64,000 nucleotides of DNA from the NCBI RefSeq assembly GCF_009193135.1, contig NZ_VUKC01000005.1, positions 1 through 64,000 on the forward strand. The letters run 5' to 3'. Below the pieces are notes generated by a model, which saw only the letters and a program-made list of their open reading frames with translations, did no database searches and was not told where the DNA came from. Made by a program: the position numbers and the translations under genes. Position 1 is the stretch's first letter; the number at the start of each line of letters is the position of its first letter. Below, one piece after another: positions 9,101 to 16,398 of the stretch. Source of the stretch: Georgenia satyanarayanai. Lineage in GTDB: Bacteria > Actinomycetota > Actinomycetes > Actinomycetales > Actinomycetaceae.

Positions 9101-11479
9101 GTGACGGAGGAGCGGGTCCCGACCGCCCTCACCCCCGAGTCGGGCGAGGTGGCCGGTGAGCTGCTGCCCACCACCGTCGGTGAGGACGCGAACCCCTTCC
9201 AGATCTACGAGATCGCCCTCACCGAGGAGCAGGCCGCCGCGGAGGAGCTGCACCTCAGCTGGTCCGGCACCGGCGACGACCGCCGCGTCTCCGCCTGGGT
9301 CTACGACCACGGCGGCGGGCAGTGGCTGCTCAAGGACAGCGCCCACGACGCCGACGGCGGGACGGTCGCCCTGGACGTCACCGCTCGGGCGGAGGAGAAC
9401 GTCGTGGACGAGGACGGCGCCGTGCACCTCCTCGTGTGGCGCGGGCTGGTCGAGGAGCCCTGGGGGGAGGGCCGCGTCCACGAGCAGTACCCCGACGGCG
9501 CGGACTTCGACTGGGCCTTCAACCACATCCCCGACACCCAGCTCTACGCCGAGGCGACCCCGTGGATGATGCTCGACATCTTCGAGCACCTCGTGTCGAA
9601 CGCGGAGGAGCGGAAGACCGAGCTCGTGCTCCACGCCGGTGACTGGGTCAACCGCGAGTACCTGGACGACGAGTACCAGTGGTCGTCGACGATCCGCGGC
9701 GCCGAGCTGCTCGAGGAGGCGGGGCTCCCGTACATGGTGTCGTGGGGCAACCACGACTACTCGCTGGAGCGCAACGGGCGGCTCATGCTGCAGAAGTACT
9801 TCCCGATGTCCCGCTTCGAGCAGAGCGTCGCGGGCACCCCTTTCGAGTTCGGGGACAGCCACGACATCGACAACTTCTACTACACGGCCGACATCGACGG
9901 CGCGGACCTGCTCTTCCTCGCCGTCGGGTTCTGGTCGGCGGAGGACGACGACGCACCGGGCCTCGCCTGGGCGCAGGACGTCATCGAGGCACACCCGGAC
10001 CACACGATCATCCTCGCGACGCACCACCACCTCGTCGCGCGGTTCCCCGACGCGCCCTTCTCCAACGAGCGCATCAACGACCTGCTCGTGGACCCGTACC
10101 CGAACGTCGTCCTCACGCTCAGCGGCCACAACTCCGGCAGCTTCGTCACGGCGCGGGAGACGGACCACGGCAGCCAGTCCTACGGCATCCTCACCGACTA
10201 CCAGACGCGTCCGTGGGGTGGGCACGAGTTCTACAAGAACATCAGTGTCGACGCCGAGAACGGGCTGCTGTACGTCAACACGTACTCGCCGTGGCTGGAC
10301 ACGTGGATCTCCGACGGGCGCTGGCACTCGCCGATCTCCGAGGACAAGGTGCCGGGCTTCCACGGGGACGACTCGGAGAACTTCGTCCTCGAGCTCGACC
10401 TCGGTGGGGAGCAGCGCCGGACGCTCGTCGCCTCCGGACTCACCCTCGCGGTGGGCGTGCCGACCCAGGTGGGGGCGCCGGTGCCGGTGGTCGGCGCCGA
10501 GCCGGCCTCGGTAACCCTCACCGGCATCGAGCCGGGGACGACGTACGAGTGGTACGTCGACCTCGCCGACGCGGGCGGCAACGTCACCCGGAGCGTGACG
10601 AACCAGTTCGTGGTCCCGGTCGAGGACGAGGAGCCCACGGAGGAGCCGACGGACCCGAGCGAGCCGGAGGAGCCGACCGAGGAGCCGACGGACCCGAGCG
10701 AGCCGGAGGAGCCGGGCCAGCCGCAGCCGGACCGTCGCACCGCGGAGTTCCACCTGTCCAACAGCTGGACCGGGTCCACGGACGTGCGCTTCGCCTACGG
10801 CCGTTGGGTCGATGAGGTGCTCATCGGTGACTGGGACGGCAACGGTACGGACACGATCGCGGTGCGCCGCGGGAACGTGTTCCACGTGTCCAACGCCCAG
10901 CAGGGCGGGGACGTGGACGTGGTCCTCACCTACGGCCGGCCCGGTGACGTCATCCTCGTGGGTGACTGGAACGGGGACGGCACGGACACCTTCGCGGTGC
11001 GCCGCGGCAACGAGTACCACGTGAAGAACTCCCTGCGTGGCGGGGACGCCGACTCGGTGTTCCGTTACGGCCGCGAGGGCGACACGGTGCTCGTGGGTGA
11101 CTGGAACGGGGACGGGACGGACACCTTCGCGGTGCGCCGGGCCGCCACGTACCACGTGAAGAACTCCCTGCGTGGCGGGGACGCCGACACGGTGTTCACC
11201 TACGGCCGGGCCGGTGACGTCACCCTGGCGGGTGACTGGGACGGCAACGGGACCGACACCCTGGCGATCCAGCGCGGCCGGGTCTACCACGTGAACAACT
11301 CCCTGCGTGGCGGGGACGCGGACCGCGTGCTGACCTTCGGACGCCTGGGCGACGAGGTGTACGTGGGCGACTGGGACGGCAACGGCACCGACACCCTCGG
11401 TGTGCGCCGGCCCGTCGGCCAGGCACCCGCCGCGGCCACGGCCGCCAAGGCGGTGGGGTCCGCCGCCAAGGTGAGCTGA
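3110..11479 (+). CDS. giant secreted multidomain protein with two metallophosphoesterase domains
   Basis: 2789 residues with a signal peptide (cleavage near ASA-A, residue 30). Three beta-helix-like modules of about 310 residues fill residues 30-1030, each ending in ENLAN-ITVGG...HGTD and WRWD motifs. A purple-acid-phosphatase-type N-domain (about 1034-1135) leads into the first calcineurin-like phosphoesterase (about 1137-1440; NGDVVQDG, SGNHD, GHDHYMSRT). Then come a DUF2341-like and a LamG-like region (about 1520-1845) and Ig-like linkers. A second phosphoesterase follows (about 2134-2430; HAGDWVN, WGNHDYS, ATHHH, LSGHNSG). A Glu/Pro/Thr linker and five 45-residue GDWDGNGTDT repeats end the protein. 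No sortase motif or C-terminal membrane segment is seen. An extracellular phosphate-ester hydrolase is the likely role. Confidence 0.85.
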   Translation: MHLRTLVRRLLSVMLVSAFALTLVLPVASAAEPLAEIAGSGTEEDPFLITSSTDLFAVTAAINAHAEYGAHHYRLAADIDLDGASFPGIDRFTGVLDGAGHRIADLTYGQGADGNRGLIRMLDGGTVRDLTIDGLTVHVEEQLRVAGIAVEARNGAVIEGSAVVNADLSTGQQYVAAFVNDAREGVTVRDNWAHGSFTSERYPSAVVGYARYDVVLERNLVDAVVTATGNQAVGGMVLGYTGAYSKENAESHIRHNVLLDGAVTWHDGKDRLASGRVLGHVRSPGYVLEDNLANETITVGGDRPEAPGEGDKHGTDTAPQLLAQQQTYTDLGWDLEQVWRWDAELSQPVPARAAQDLVLDELPVPVDPRPEQPEEPVDPGEPAPTLPDMAGEGTADAPFRIATAADLRTVAEAINGDNAQYGGLHYVLAANIDFAGGTFAGIDEFRGVLDGAGHKIFNITYGPGAQSDERALFRNLVGATVTNLTLDGVRAAVTQASQVAGITINATGGTVIDGNSVINAELSSGHQYAAAIAANAQRGVTVTNNWVQGSFRSARYPAAVVGYGRYDVEIRNNLVDAHVTAGGARAHGGMLLSYQGAYNENAPGRVSENVLLGGTIGWRGASTVETGRVLGIYRDEGFVVENNLANETITVGGERPDSPGPGNEHGTDTTPEALARQQTYEDLGWDFEKQWRWDEGLGHPVPHRAFLLGEGTGSVPFEIRTPSDLEFLAERVNGGDRSLLGGKHVELLDDLDLTGREPFVGIDTFDGVLDGRGHTITGLTYGPSETSAALGMVRDLSGTVRNLTLDGVRADGGDRTDPVSGLAVNLVGTADRKARIERVQLVDTEVTAPAADVAGGLAATASNAVVVRSTVDVDVTAAHAAGGVLGTLGGGVDVTLNLVESAVTVLADGGAGTEGVHAGLVGAVPGTGSTVTRNVALDGVIEYTGAVDGFAGRIAGYTGHEGWTAEENLANVEITIGGGTVSGPGTKNQHGTDVTPSQLADKATYEALGWNFTDDWRWDPDAGRPLLKYVLPEEYPNRITTTFYGDPATQRAFTWYHSIATDAPAVLLSTDDGLAPGTTQLVTATQHGSAHGETVHQAVATGLEPGTTYYYRVGDSVSEVWSATGTFRTASGEGDFTFIDLTDTQAKASTEAELAAGTIRKALAAVPEAEFMVHNGDVVQDGDVEQDWVDMLGAAQGSLLATTIAPASGNHDMAAQAFVDHFMLEHPNEQDTSTGAYYSYTYNGAHFMVLNTNEDAEQAISDEQLTWLEQDATAAREAGATWLVLTMHKGVYTAGNHADDSDILALRDVLVPVVDELEIDLVLQGHDHYMSRTQVLEHDPEGVEGAGVVETTTITEVVNGQRIEYHLDPEGTIYLMPNTAGAKHYQQIDETDHFDLEAYLRLFDRLGTPRAGNVETFTSVDVSEERLTVEVFQIRDGGAPTRVEGFGIDRQISPVEEVLAALPDPADATLDDAPAVAAARATVDELTRDQQRGLTGLGTLTALELRMRELAGLVSTDGDVVAWADPDATARQAIEVRNDTRRDFTDAPVRLTIADTPAVAADELTLTSADGAPLSHEVEHWEPGAASTVWVRVPLLAAGSTTSVWAYYGGGDATNDPTDVWSGGYALVEHFAQDTAAGEQRVDSTGQHTGTLVGADLTATPTDGGTRESRFAGSRLQYPGDVGGGFGTITVSGVYSFTPEDLTALEGGDGAIVAKQRVGADAAFFHGVTSDGSVKAYRGGSTPTVQVPADGKPHLVTQVYDGMTSAVFVDGVEQYQGQDERSFTASDHGVLTTIGDVDSGDGTLAAPFHGSVDEVQIAGFGFLPEFEAFRYANYVGDAVTYGALVERGDEPLTLVVGGPAGGTEVEAGPVTFSGSLSERAVVTAAVAGREVLSETVDAGSFTLDVPVFATGSQSVTLSARSVTDEDMASVPVVVDVDVTDTVAPAAPAVEESGVVPGATDVTLTATPQTEQPEPTEATFHTNETVAVGEENVVVRTGVTEERVPTALTPESGEVAGELLPTTVGEDANPFQIYEIALTEEQAAAEELHLSWSGTGDDRRVSAWVYDHGGGQWLLKDSAHDADGGTVALDVTARAEENVVDEDGAVHLLVWRGLVEEPWGEGRVHEQYPDGADFDWAFNHIPDTQLYAEATPWMMLDIFEHLVSNAEERKTELVLHAGDWVNREYLDDEYQWSSTIRGAELLEEAGLPYMVSWGNHDYSLERNGRLMLQKYFPMSRFEQSVAGTPFEFGDSHDIDNFYYTADIDGADLLFLAVGFWSAEDDDAPGLAWAQDVIEAHPDHTIILATHHHLVARFPDAPFSNERINDLLVDPYPNVVLTLSGHNSGSFVTARETDHGSQSYGILTDYQTRPWGGHEFYKNISVDAENGLLYVNTYSPWLDTWISDGRWHSPISEDKVPGFHGDDSENFVLELDLGGEQRRTLVASGLTLAVGVPTQVGAPVPVVGAEPASVTLTGIEPGTTYEWYVDLADAGGNVTRSVTNQFVVPVEDEEPTEEPTDPSEPEEPTEEPTDPSEPEEPGQPQPDRRTAEFHLSNSWTGSTDVRFAYGRWVDEVLIGDWDGNGTDTIAVRRGNVFHVSNAQQGGDVDVVLTYGRPGDVILVGDWNGDGTDTFAVRRGNEYHVKNSLRGGDADSVFRYGREGDTVLVGDWNGDGTDTFAVRRAATYHVKNSLRGGDADTVFTYGRAGDVTLAGDWDGNGTDTLAIQRGRVYHVNNSLRGGDADRVLTFGRLGDEVYVGDWDGNGTDTLGVRRPVGQAPAAATAAKAVGSAAKVS
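10630..10715 (+). repeat. Glu/Pro/Thr linker repeat
   Basis: A roughly 42-bp unit, encoding EEPTDPSEPEEPT-like sequence, occurs twice in tandem inside the giant protein gene. It forms an extended acidic linker between the second phosphoesterase and the C-terminal repeats. Confidence 0.85.
10741..11430 (+). repeat. five 135-bp tandem repeats coding for 45-residue units
   Basis: The GGTGACTGG element recurs at 10826, 10961, 11096, 11231 and 11366, an exact 135-bp period. Each unit encodes YGR-GD--L-GDWDGNGTDT-AVRRG followed by a YHVKNSLRGGDAD-like stretch. The D-x-D/N-G-x-D pattern resembles FG-GAP/VCBS calcium-binding blades. The near-identity of units 2-4 at DNA level suggests recent duplication or recombination. 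Confidence 0.9.
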
Positions 11480-11488
11480 CACCTGCGA

Positions 11489-11522
11489 GAGGGCCCGCAG
11501 CCGACCACGGCTGCGGGCCCTC
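11489..11522 (+). terminator. strong hairpin after the giant protein gene
   Basis: A perfect 15-bp stem (GAGGGCCCGCAGCCG and its complement) with a 4-base loop starts 10 bp after the stop codon. No long T-run follows, as is common in high-GC genomes. Confidence 0.8.
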
Positions 11523-11590
11523 GTCGTCCTCGCGCTCCTGAAAGAACGACACCCCGACGAGTTCCGCCGGCGCCGCCGGTCGACACCGGC

Positions 11591-12208
11591 ATGAGCGAGA
11601 TCGTGGTGCAGGCGTACATCACCCTCGACGGCGTCGTGCAGGGCGGCGGCGGACCGCACGAGGACGACGACGGCGGGTTCCCGCACGGCGGGTGGGCGGC
11701 CGACTACGACGCCGCGCACGGCGGGGACGACGACGGCAACCTCGTGGCGGAGTGGGAGTCGAGGACGGACGCGCTGCTCCTCGGGCGCCGGACCTACGAG
11801 ATCTTCGCCCGTTCGTGGGGGGTGTGGGACGAGAGCGCCGACGGCTTCACCGGTGAGCTCACCCGGCGGTACAACCGGGTGCCGAAGTACGTGGCCTCAC
11901 GCACGCTCACCGGGCTGAGCTGGGTGAACTCCCACCTTCTGGGGCCGGACCTCGTCGGCGACGTCCGTCGCATCCGGGAGCAGCCCGGCCGGGAGGTGCG
12001 CGTGTGGGGCAGCACCGAGCTGGTCCGCACGCTGGGGGAGCACGACCTCGTCGACGAGTACCGCCTCGCGGTCTACCCGGTGGTGCTCGGCACCGGCAAA
12101 CGGTTGTTCACGGCCGGCTTCACGCCGTCGACCTTCGTGCTCGCCGAGACGTGGCCGCTGTCGTCCGGGGTCGTGGTGAGCCGCTACCGCCGTCGGGACC
12201 GCGCCTGA
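11591..12208 (+). CDS. dihydrofolate reductase family protein (RibD C-terminal-like)
   Basis: 205 residues. The N-terminus (VVQAYITLDGVVQGGGGP), DALLLGRRTYEIFA, KYVASRTL and VWGSTELVRTL...LVDEYRL segments match the DHFR-fold RibD_C family, widespread in actinobacteria and usually of unknown substrate. The nucleotide-binding-like fold suggests NADPH-dependent reduction, but no pathway neighbour supports a specific reaction. It is one of four such paralogues in this window (others at 30158, 53160 and 60951). Confidence 0.85.
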   Translation: MSEIVVQAYITLDGVVQGGGGPHEDDDGGFPHGGWAADYDAAHGGDDDGNLVAEWESRTDALLLGRRTYEIFARSWGVWDESADGFTGELTRRYNRVPKYVASRTLTGLSWVNSHLLGPDLVGDVRRIREQPGREVRVWGSTELVRTLGEHDLVDEYRLAVYPVVLGTGKRLFTAGFTPSTFVLAETWPLSSGVVVSRYRRRDRA

Positions 12209-12288
12209 GCCTGCGCCCGAGGTGCCCGCCCGGCGGGGCCGACCTACCCTGCGACAAGGCAACGACGCACACACAGGAGGGCACTTCC

Positions 12289-12861
12289 ATGAGCCAGACC
12301 CCAGGCGCCGAGCAGGACGTCGTCGACTTCCTCACCAACGACCACGCGCTGATGATCGCGCTGCTCGAGACGATCCAGGAGACCGCCGACCCCAAGGAGC
12401 GCCGTGACCTCGCGGACACGCTCATCGCGGAGGTCATGCGGCACGCCGTCGCCGAGGAGATGCACGTCTACCCGGCGGTCGAGAAGCACGTGCCGAACGG
12501 CAAGGAGGAGGTCGAGCACGACAAGAAGGAGCACGACGAGCTCGTCGACGTCATGAAGCGCATCGAGGACCTCGACTCCGCGGACCCCCGCTTCCTGCAG
12601 GAGGTGCGCGAGATGCACGGCATGCTCAAGCACCACGCCAACGACGAGGAGACCGACCAGTTCCCCAAGCTCCGCCAGCACATCCCGCGGGAGGAGCTCG
12701 TCGAGCTGCGCGAGAAGGTCGAGGCGGCGATGAAGGCCGCGCCCACCCGGCCCCACCCCAGCGCCCCGCACTCCGAGCTCTTCCACAAGACCCTCGGCCC
12801 CGGCGTCGGCTTCATCGACCGGCTGCGCGACAAGCTCTCCGGCCGCACCACCGACGCCTGA
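12289..12861 (+). CDS. hemerythrin domain-containing protein
   Basis: 190 residues, starting at ATG 12289 behind a good AGGAGG site. A four-helix hemerythrin-like domain is supported by the spaced ligand candidates NDHALM (His), RHAVAEEMHVYP (His, Glu, His), EHDKKEHDEL (His) and LKHHANDEETDQFP (His, Glu). These fit the H-HxxxE-H-HxxxD pattern that binds a di-iron centre. Family roles include oxygen or nitric oxide sensing and iron handling. The C-terminal 45 residues are low-complexity and basic. No operon partner is seen. Confidence 0.85.
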   Translation: MSQTPGAEQDVVDFLTNDHALMIALLETIQETADPKERRDLADTLIAEVMRHAVAEEMHVYPAVEKHVPNGKEEVEHDKKEHDELVDVMKRIEDLDSADPRFLQEVREMHGMLKHHANDEETDQFPKLRQHIPREELVELREKVEAAMKAAPTRPHPSAPHSELFHKTLGPGVGFIDRLRDKLSGRTTDA

Positions 12862-12908
12862 CCCACCGAGTTCCTGCCCATCGTCGCGGCGCGAGAACGG
12901 ACCGGAGG

Positions 12909-13847
12909 CTACCCCGCCAGCTGCGCGGTGATCTCGGCGGCGGTCGGTGACGTCGCCGGGCCGGGGCGGGTCACCGCGATGCCCGCGGCGACGTTGGCCC
13001 TGGCGACGGCCTCCTCCAGGGGCGTGCCGGCGCAGAGGCCGGCACACAGCACACCGGTGTGGGCGTCGCCGGCGCCGTTCGTGTCGACGGCGGTGACGGT
13101 GATGCCGGGCACGAGCGCCGGGCGCCCGCCAGGCCGGGCGACCCAGCAGCCCTGCGGTCCCACGCGCACCAGCACGACCGTCCCCAGCCGCTCGGCGAGC
13201 CGTCCCGCGAGCTTCTCGGGGGCCAGCTCCGGGACCTGGCCGAGCACCCGCTCGGCCAGTACCCGCGCCTCCCGCTCGTTCACCGTCCAGAGCGTCGCGC
13301 CGTCGAGCAGCGTCTGCAGCGCCTGGGCGGGGACGTCACCGATGATCGGGGAGGCGTCGACGACGATCTCACCCGCCCCGGCCAGCCGCGGCAGTGCACG
13401 GGCGAGCATCGCGGCGTTGGCCGGGTGGTGGAGGGAGTAGCCGCTGACGTAGATGACGTCGCCGGCGGTGACGACGACGTCGTCGAGCGCGTCGACGGGG
13501 ACGTGCCCCTCGGCACCGACGGTCGAGACGAAGGTGCGCTCGGCGTCGTCGTCGGTGAGCGCGACGCAGAAACCCGTGTCGAGGGCGGGGTGCTCGGGCA
13601 GGAGCACCTCGACGCCCTCCGCCCGCAACGAGCCGCGGACGAGGTCCCCGAGCGGTCCGGTGCCGTGCCCGCCGACGTAGACCACCGGTGCCCCCTCACG
13701 GCGGGCGGCGGCCATGACGTTGAACCCGCCACCGACGAGGAGGGCGGAGTCGCTGGCGAAGACGTCGGAGCCGGGGGCCGGGACGGAGGCGACCCGCATG
13801 ACGACGTCGACGATCGCCTGGCCGGTGTGGACGACGCGGCCGGTCAT
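12909..13847 (-). CDS. PfkB-family carbohydrate/nucleoside kinase
   Basis: 312 residues. The GGGFNVMAAARREG motif near the N-terminus and the C-terminal VDTNGAGDAHTGVL anion-hole/catalytic motif (Asp of GAGD) are standard for PfkB kinases of the ribokinase/adenosine kinase group. ATG 13847 overlaps the stop of the permease gene by 4 bp (ATGA), so the two are translationally coupled. With the GntR regulator, ADP-ribosylglycohydrolase-type protein and NCS1 permease it forms a four-gene nucleoside-uptake-like operon; it would phosphorylate the imported nucleoside or the sugar released from it. Confidence 0.85.
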   Translation of the reverse strand: MTGRVVHTGQAIVDVVMRVASVPAPGSDVFASDSALLVGGGFNVMAAARREGAPVVYVGGHGTGPLGDLVRGSLRAEGVEVLLPEHPALDTGFCVALTDDDAERTFVSTVGAEGHVPVDALDDVVVTAGDVIYVSGYSLHHPANAAMLARALPRLAGAGEIVVDASPIIGDVPAQALQTLLDGATLWTVNEREARVLAERVLGQVPELAPEKLAGRLAERLGTVVLVRVGPQGCWVARPGGRPALVPGITVTAVDTNGAGDAHTGVLCAGLCAGTPLEEAVARANVAAGIAVTRPGPATSPTAAEITAQLAG

Positions 13848-15334
13848 CGCGCCGTCACCGAGGGGTCGCGGTGACCGGCGCGGGCGCCGCCGAGCACGGC
13901 GTACAGCCCGGCCGAGAGCACGAGCGTGGCCACCCAAGCCAGGCCGTTGGAACCGATCCAGGTGTCGGCGAGCGCGCCGGTGAACCACACCTCGCTCTCG
14001 CTGACCCGCGCGGTGGTGAAGAGGAAGCCAGCGACGATCGCCACGGCCCATGCCACCGTGGAACGCCACTCGAAGCCACCCCGGAACCAGTAGCCCGACG
14101 AGCGGGTGAGGTCCATGAGCGAGTCCGGGTCGTAGCTGCGCCGGCCGAGCATGTCGACGACGAACACACCCACCCACGCGGTGATCGGGACCGCGAGCAG
14201 GGAGATGAACGTGATGAACGGGCCGTAGAAGCTCTCCGAGATGAGCATGAAGTAGATGGCACCGAGGGTGGTGACGACGACGTCGAGGATGACGGCGTTG
14301 ACGCGCTTGATGCGGATGCCGAGCGTGAGCGTCGTGAGCCCGGCGGAGTACACCGAGAGGTGGTTGGACAGCAGCAGGCCGCCGAAGGCGGTGACGAGGT
14401 ACGGGATCGCGACCCAGGCTGGCAGCACGCCGCGCACGGCTGCGACGGGGTCACCCGCGCTCGCCAGGCCGCTGTCACCGGCGCCGAGGATGGCGCCGAG
14501 ACCGATGATGATGACGAGCGGGATGCCCGCGCCCGCGGAGGCGGACAGCACGAGCGAGCCGGCCTTCGCGCGCGCCGACTGGTAGCGCGCCATGTCCGCG
14601 CCGGCGTTCGCCCAGCCGATACCCGTGCCAGCGGCGATGGTGCCGATGCCGATGACCACCGCCGAGACCGGGCCGGCGGGGGCGGAGGTCACCAGGGCCC
14701 AGTCCACGGTGGTGACGAGGTAGGCGGCGACGAAGATGTTCAGCGCCCCGAAGATCCACGTCGCCCACTTCTGCACGGTGACGAGGAAGGCGTGGCCCAT
14801 GCCGGACACGGCGACGGTGCACACGACGAAGATCGCGATGCACACGAGGGCGAGGACGGGCACCTGCTTGGCGTCCGGGTTCGTGCCGAAGAGCAGCGCG
14901 AAGAGCGAGAGCAGCGCGAAGGCGCCGGTCGTCGTGTTCACCGTCTCCCAGCCGAGCCGCGACCCCAGGGAGACGAGGGTGGGGCCGATGTTCCCCCGCA
15001 CCCCGAAGATCGCCCGGGACAGGGTGAGGCTCGGGGCGCCGCCGCGCCGTCCGGCGATGGAGATGACGCCGACGATCGCGAAGGACCCGAAGGCCCCGAC
15101 GACGGCGGCGATAAGCGCCTGCCAGATGTTCAGCCCCAGCGCCACGAGCGTGACGCCGAGGGGGATGCCGAGGATCGAGAGGTTGGCGGCGAACCACACC
15201 CAGAACAGCTCGAGCGGGTTGCCCTGCTGCTCGGACGGTGGGACCGGTTCGATGCCGCGCTGCTCGTACTTGGACAGGATCACGTCCTGCGCCTGCTCGG
15301 TCGCGGTCGGCTGGGCGGCGGGCTGCGTGGGCAT
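13844..15334 (-). CDS. NCS1-type nucleobase/nucleoside:cation symporter
   Basis: 496 residues with about twelve hydrophobic segments. The N-terminal IEPVPPSEQQGNPLELFWVWF segment (broken here by its family position near residues 27-47), followed by GPTLVSLGSRLGWE and GTGIGWANAGADMARYQ, is characteristic of the nucleobase:cation symporter-1 family (cytosine, purine, allantoin or thiamine-precursor uptake). The specific substrate cannot be read. It lies 44 bp downstream of the ADP-ribosylglycohydrolase-like gene and overlaps the PfkB kinase gene by 4 bp. Confidence 0.88.
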   Translation of the reverse strand: MPTQPAAQPTATEQAQDVILSKYEQRGIEPVPPSEQQGNPLELFWVWFAANLSILGIPLGVTLVALGLNIWQALIAAVVGAFGSFAIVGVISIAGRRGGAPSLTLSRAIFGVRGNIGPTLVSLGSRLGWETVNTTTGAFALLSLFALLFGTNPDAKQVPVLALVCIAIFVVCTVAVSGMGHAFLVTVQKWATWIFGALNIFVAAYLVTTVDWALVTSAPAGPVSAVVIGIGTIAAGTGIGWANAGADMARYQSARAKAGSLVLSASAGAGIPLVIIIGLGAILGAGDSGLASAGDPVAAVRGVLPAWVAIPYLVTAFGGLLLSNHLSVYSAGLTTLTLGIRIKRVNAVILDVVVTTLGAIYFMLISESFYGPFITFISLLAVPITAWVGVFVVDMLGRRSYDPDSLMDLTRSSGYWFRGGFEWRSTVAWAVAIVAGFLFTTARVSESEVWFTGALADTWIGSNGLAWVATLVLSAGLYAVLGGARAGHRDPSVTAR

Positions 15335-15378
15335 GGTGCACCCTTCGTTGGATGGGATGAGCGGGGGAGTCTGGGCCG

Positions 15379-16398
15379 TCAGGGGGCGACGGCGTGAGCC
15401 CGGGCGCCGCGGAGGTCGAGGAGCTCGGTGGTGGTCCGGGCGAGGTCGATGCCGGAGACGTCGACGACGGTCTGCACGGCGGTGGCGGGGAACGCGGCGT
15501 CACCGACGTGGGCGCCGAGCATGGCGCCGGCCATCGCGGCGACGGTGTCGGTGTCCCCACCGATGGTCGCCGCGAAGCACAGCCCGTCGAAGGGCTCGTG
15601 GCGGAAGTGCTGGGTGATGAGCAGGGCGCTGACGACGGACTCCTGGGACTGGACGGAGGTGCCGACGACGTCGCTGAGGAAGTCGGCGAGCTCCGCCGTC
15701 GTCATCGTCCGCGCCTGGCGCATCGCCCACTCGGCCCGCGCCGGGATCGACGCGCCGGCGACCCAGCGGCCGAGGTGCTCGGCCCGCCGCCCCAGGGCCA
15801 GGCCGAGGTCGATGGCCTCGCGGAGGCTCGCGCCGTCGATGCCGGCGGACACGGCTCCGGCGACGGTCGCGGCCGCGGAGAGCCCCAGCCCGGTGTTGTG
15901 CGTGACGAAGCTGAGGTCGTGGACGGCCGTGAGGAGGGCGTCAGGGTCGCTCGAGGAGACCGCGACACCGACGGGCGTCACGCGCATGGCGGCGCCGTTG
16001 GTCGTCCCGCCCGAGCCGGCCTCGGCCGGGTCGCCGCCGGCGGCGATGGCGGAGATCGCGGCCGAGGTCGACGGGCCGAGGAGGTCGAGGGAGCCCTTGT
16101 CGCGCATGCGCCGCTCCCAGGCCATGAGGGCGTCGGCGAAGGCGCGCGCGTCGACCCGGCCGTCACCGTCGACGAGGAGCCGGGCGACGAGCAGCGCCTG
16201 CTCGGTGTCGTCGGTGATCGACCCGGCGGGCATGCCGGGAGCGATCGGCTGGTCGGGCGGTCCGGGGAGGAGTCCGGTGATCGGCCCGAGCTCGCGCGCG
16301 ATGCGCTCCCGGGACATCGACTGGGTCGGCATACCGAGGGCGTCGCCGAGCGCGAGGCCGGTCAGTGCGCCGAGGGCGCGGGCGCGGACGTCCGTCAT
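15379..16398 (-). CDS. ADP-ribosylglycohydrolase family protein
   Basis: 339 residues. The N-terminal ALTGLALGDALGMPTQSM and AGSITDDTEQ motifs (Thr-Asp-Asp metal ligands) and the C-terminal IGGDTDTVAAMAGAMLGA motif (a second Asp-Thr-Asp set) are the hallmark di-magnesium site of the DraG/ARH family. In the present context it probably cleaves an N-glycosidic bond of an imported nucleoside-like compound rather than protein ADP-ribose, as proposed for E. coli YegU. The ATG overlaps the GntR regulator stop by 4 bp. Confidence 0.88.
   Translation of the reverse strand: MTDVRARALGALTGLALGDALGMPTQSMSRERIARELGPITGLLPGPPDQPIAPGMPAGSITDDTEQALLVARLLVDGDGRVDARAFADALMAWERRMRDKGSLDLLGPSTSAAISAIAAGGDPAEAGSGGTTNGAAMRVTPVGVAVSSSDPDALLTAVHDLSFVTHNTGLGLSAAATVAGAVSAGIDGASLREAIDLGLALGRRAEHLGRWVAGASIPARAEWAMRQARTMTTAELADFLSDVVGTSVQSQESVVSALLITQHFRHEPFDGLCFAATIGGDTDTVAAMAGAMLGAHVGDAAFPATAVQTVVDVSGIDLARTTTELLDLRGARAHAVAP

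Noticed and set aside
8129-11719. Long antisense open frame over the C-terminal half of the giant gene
   Set aside because: Same reasoning; the sense frame has domains and repeats with matching protein motifs.
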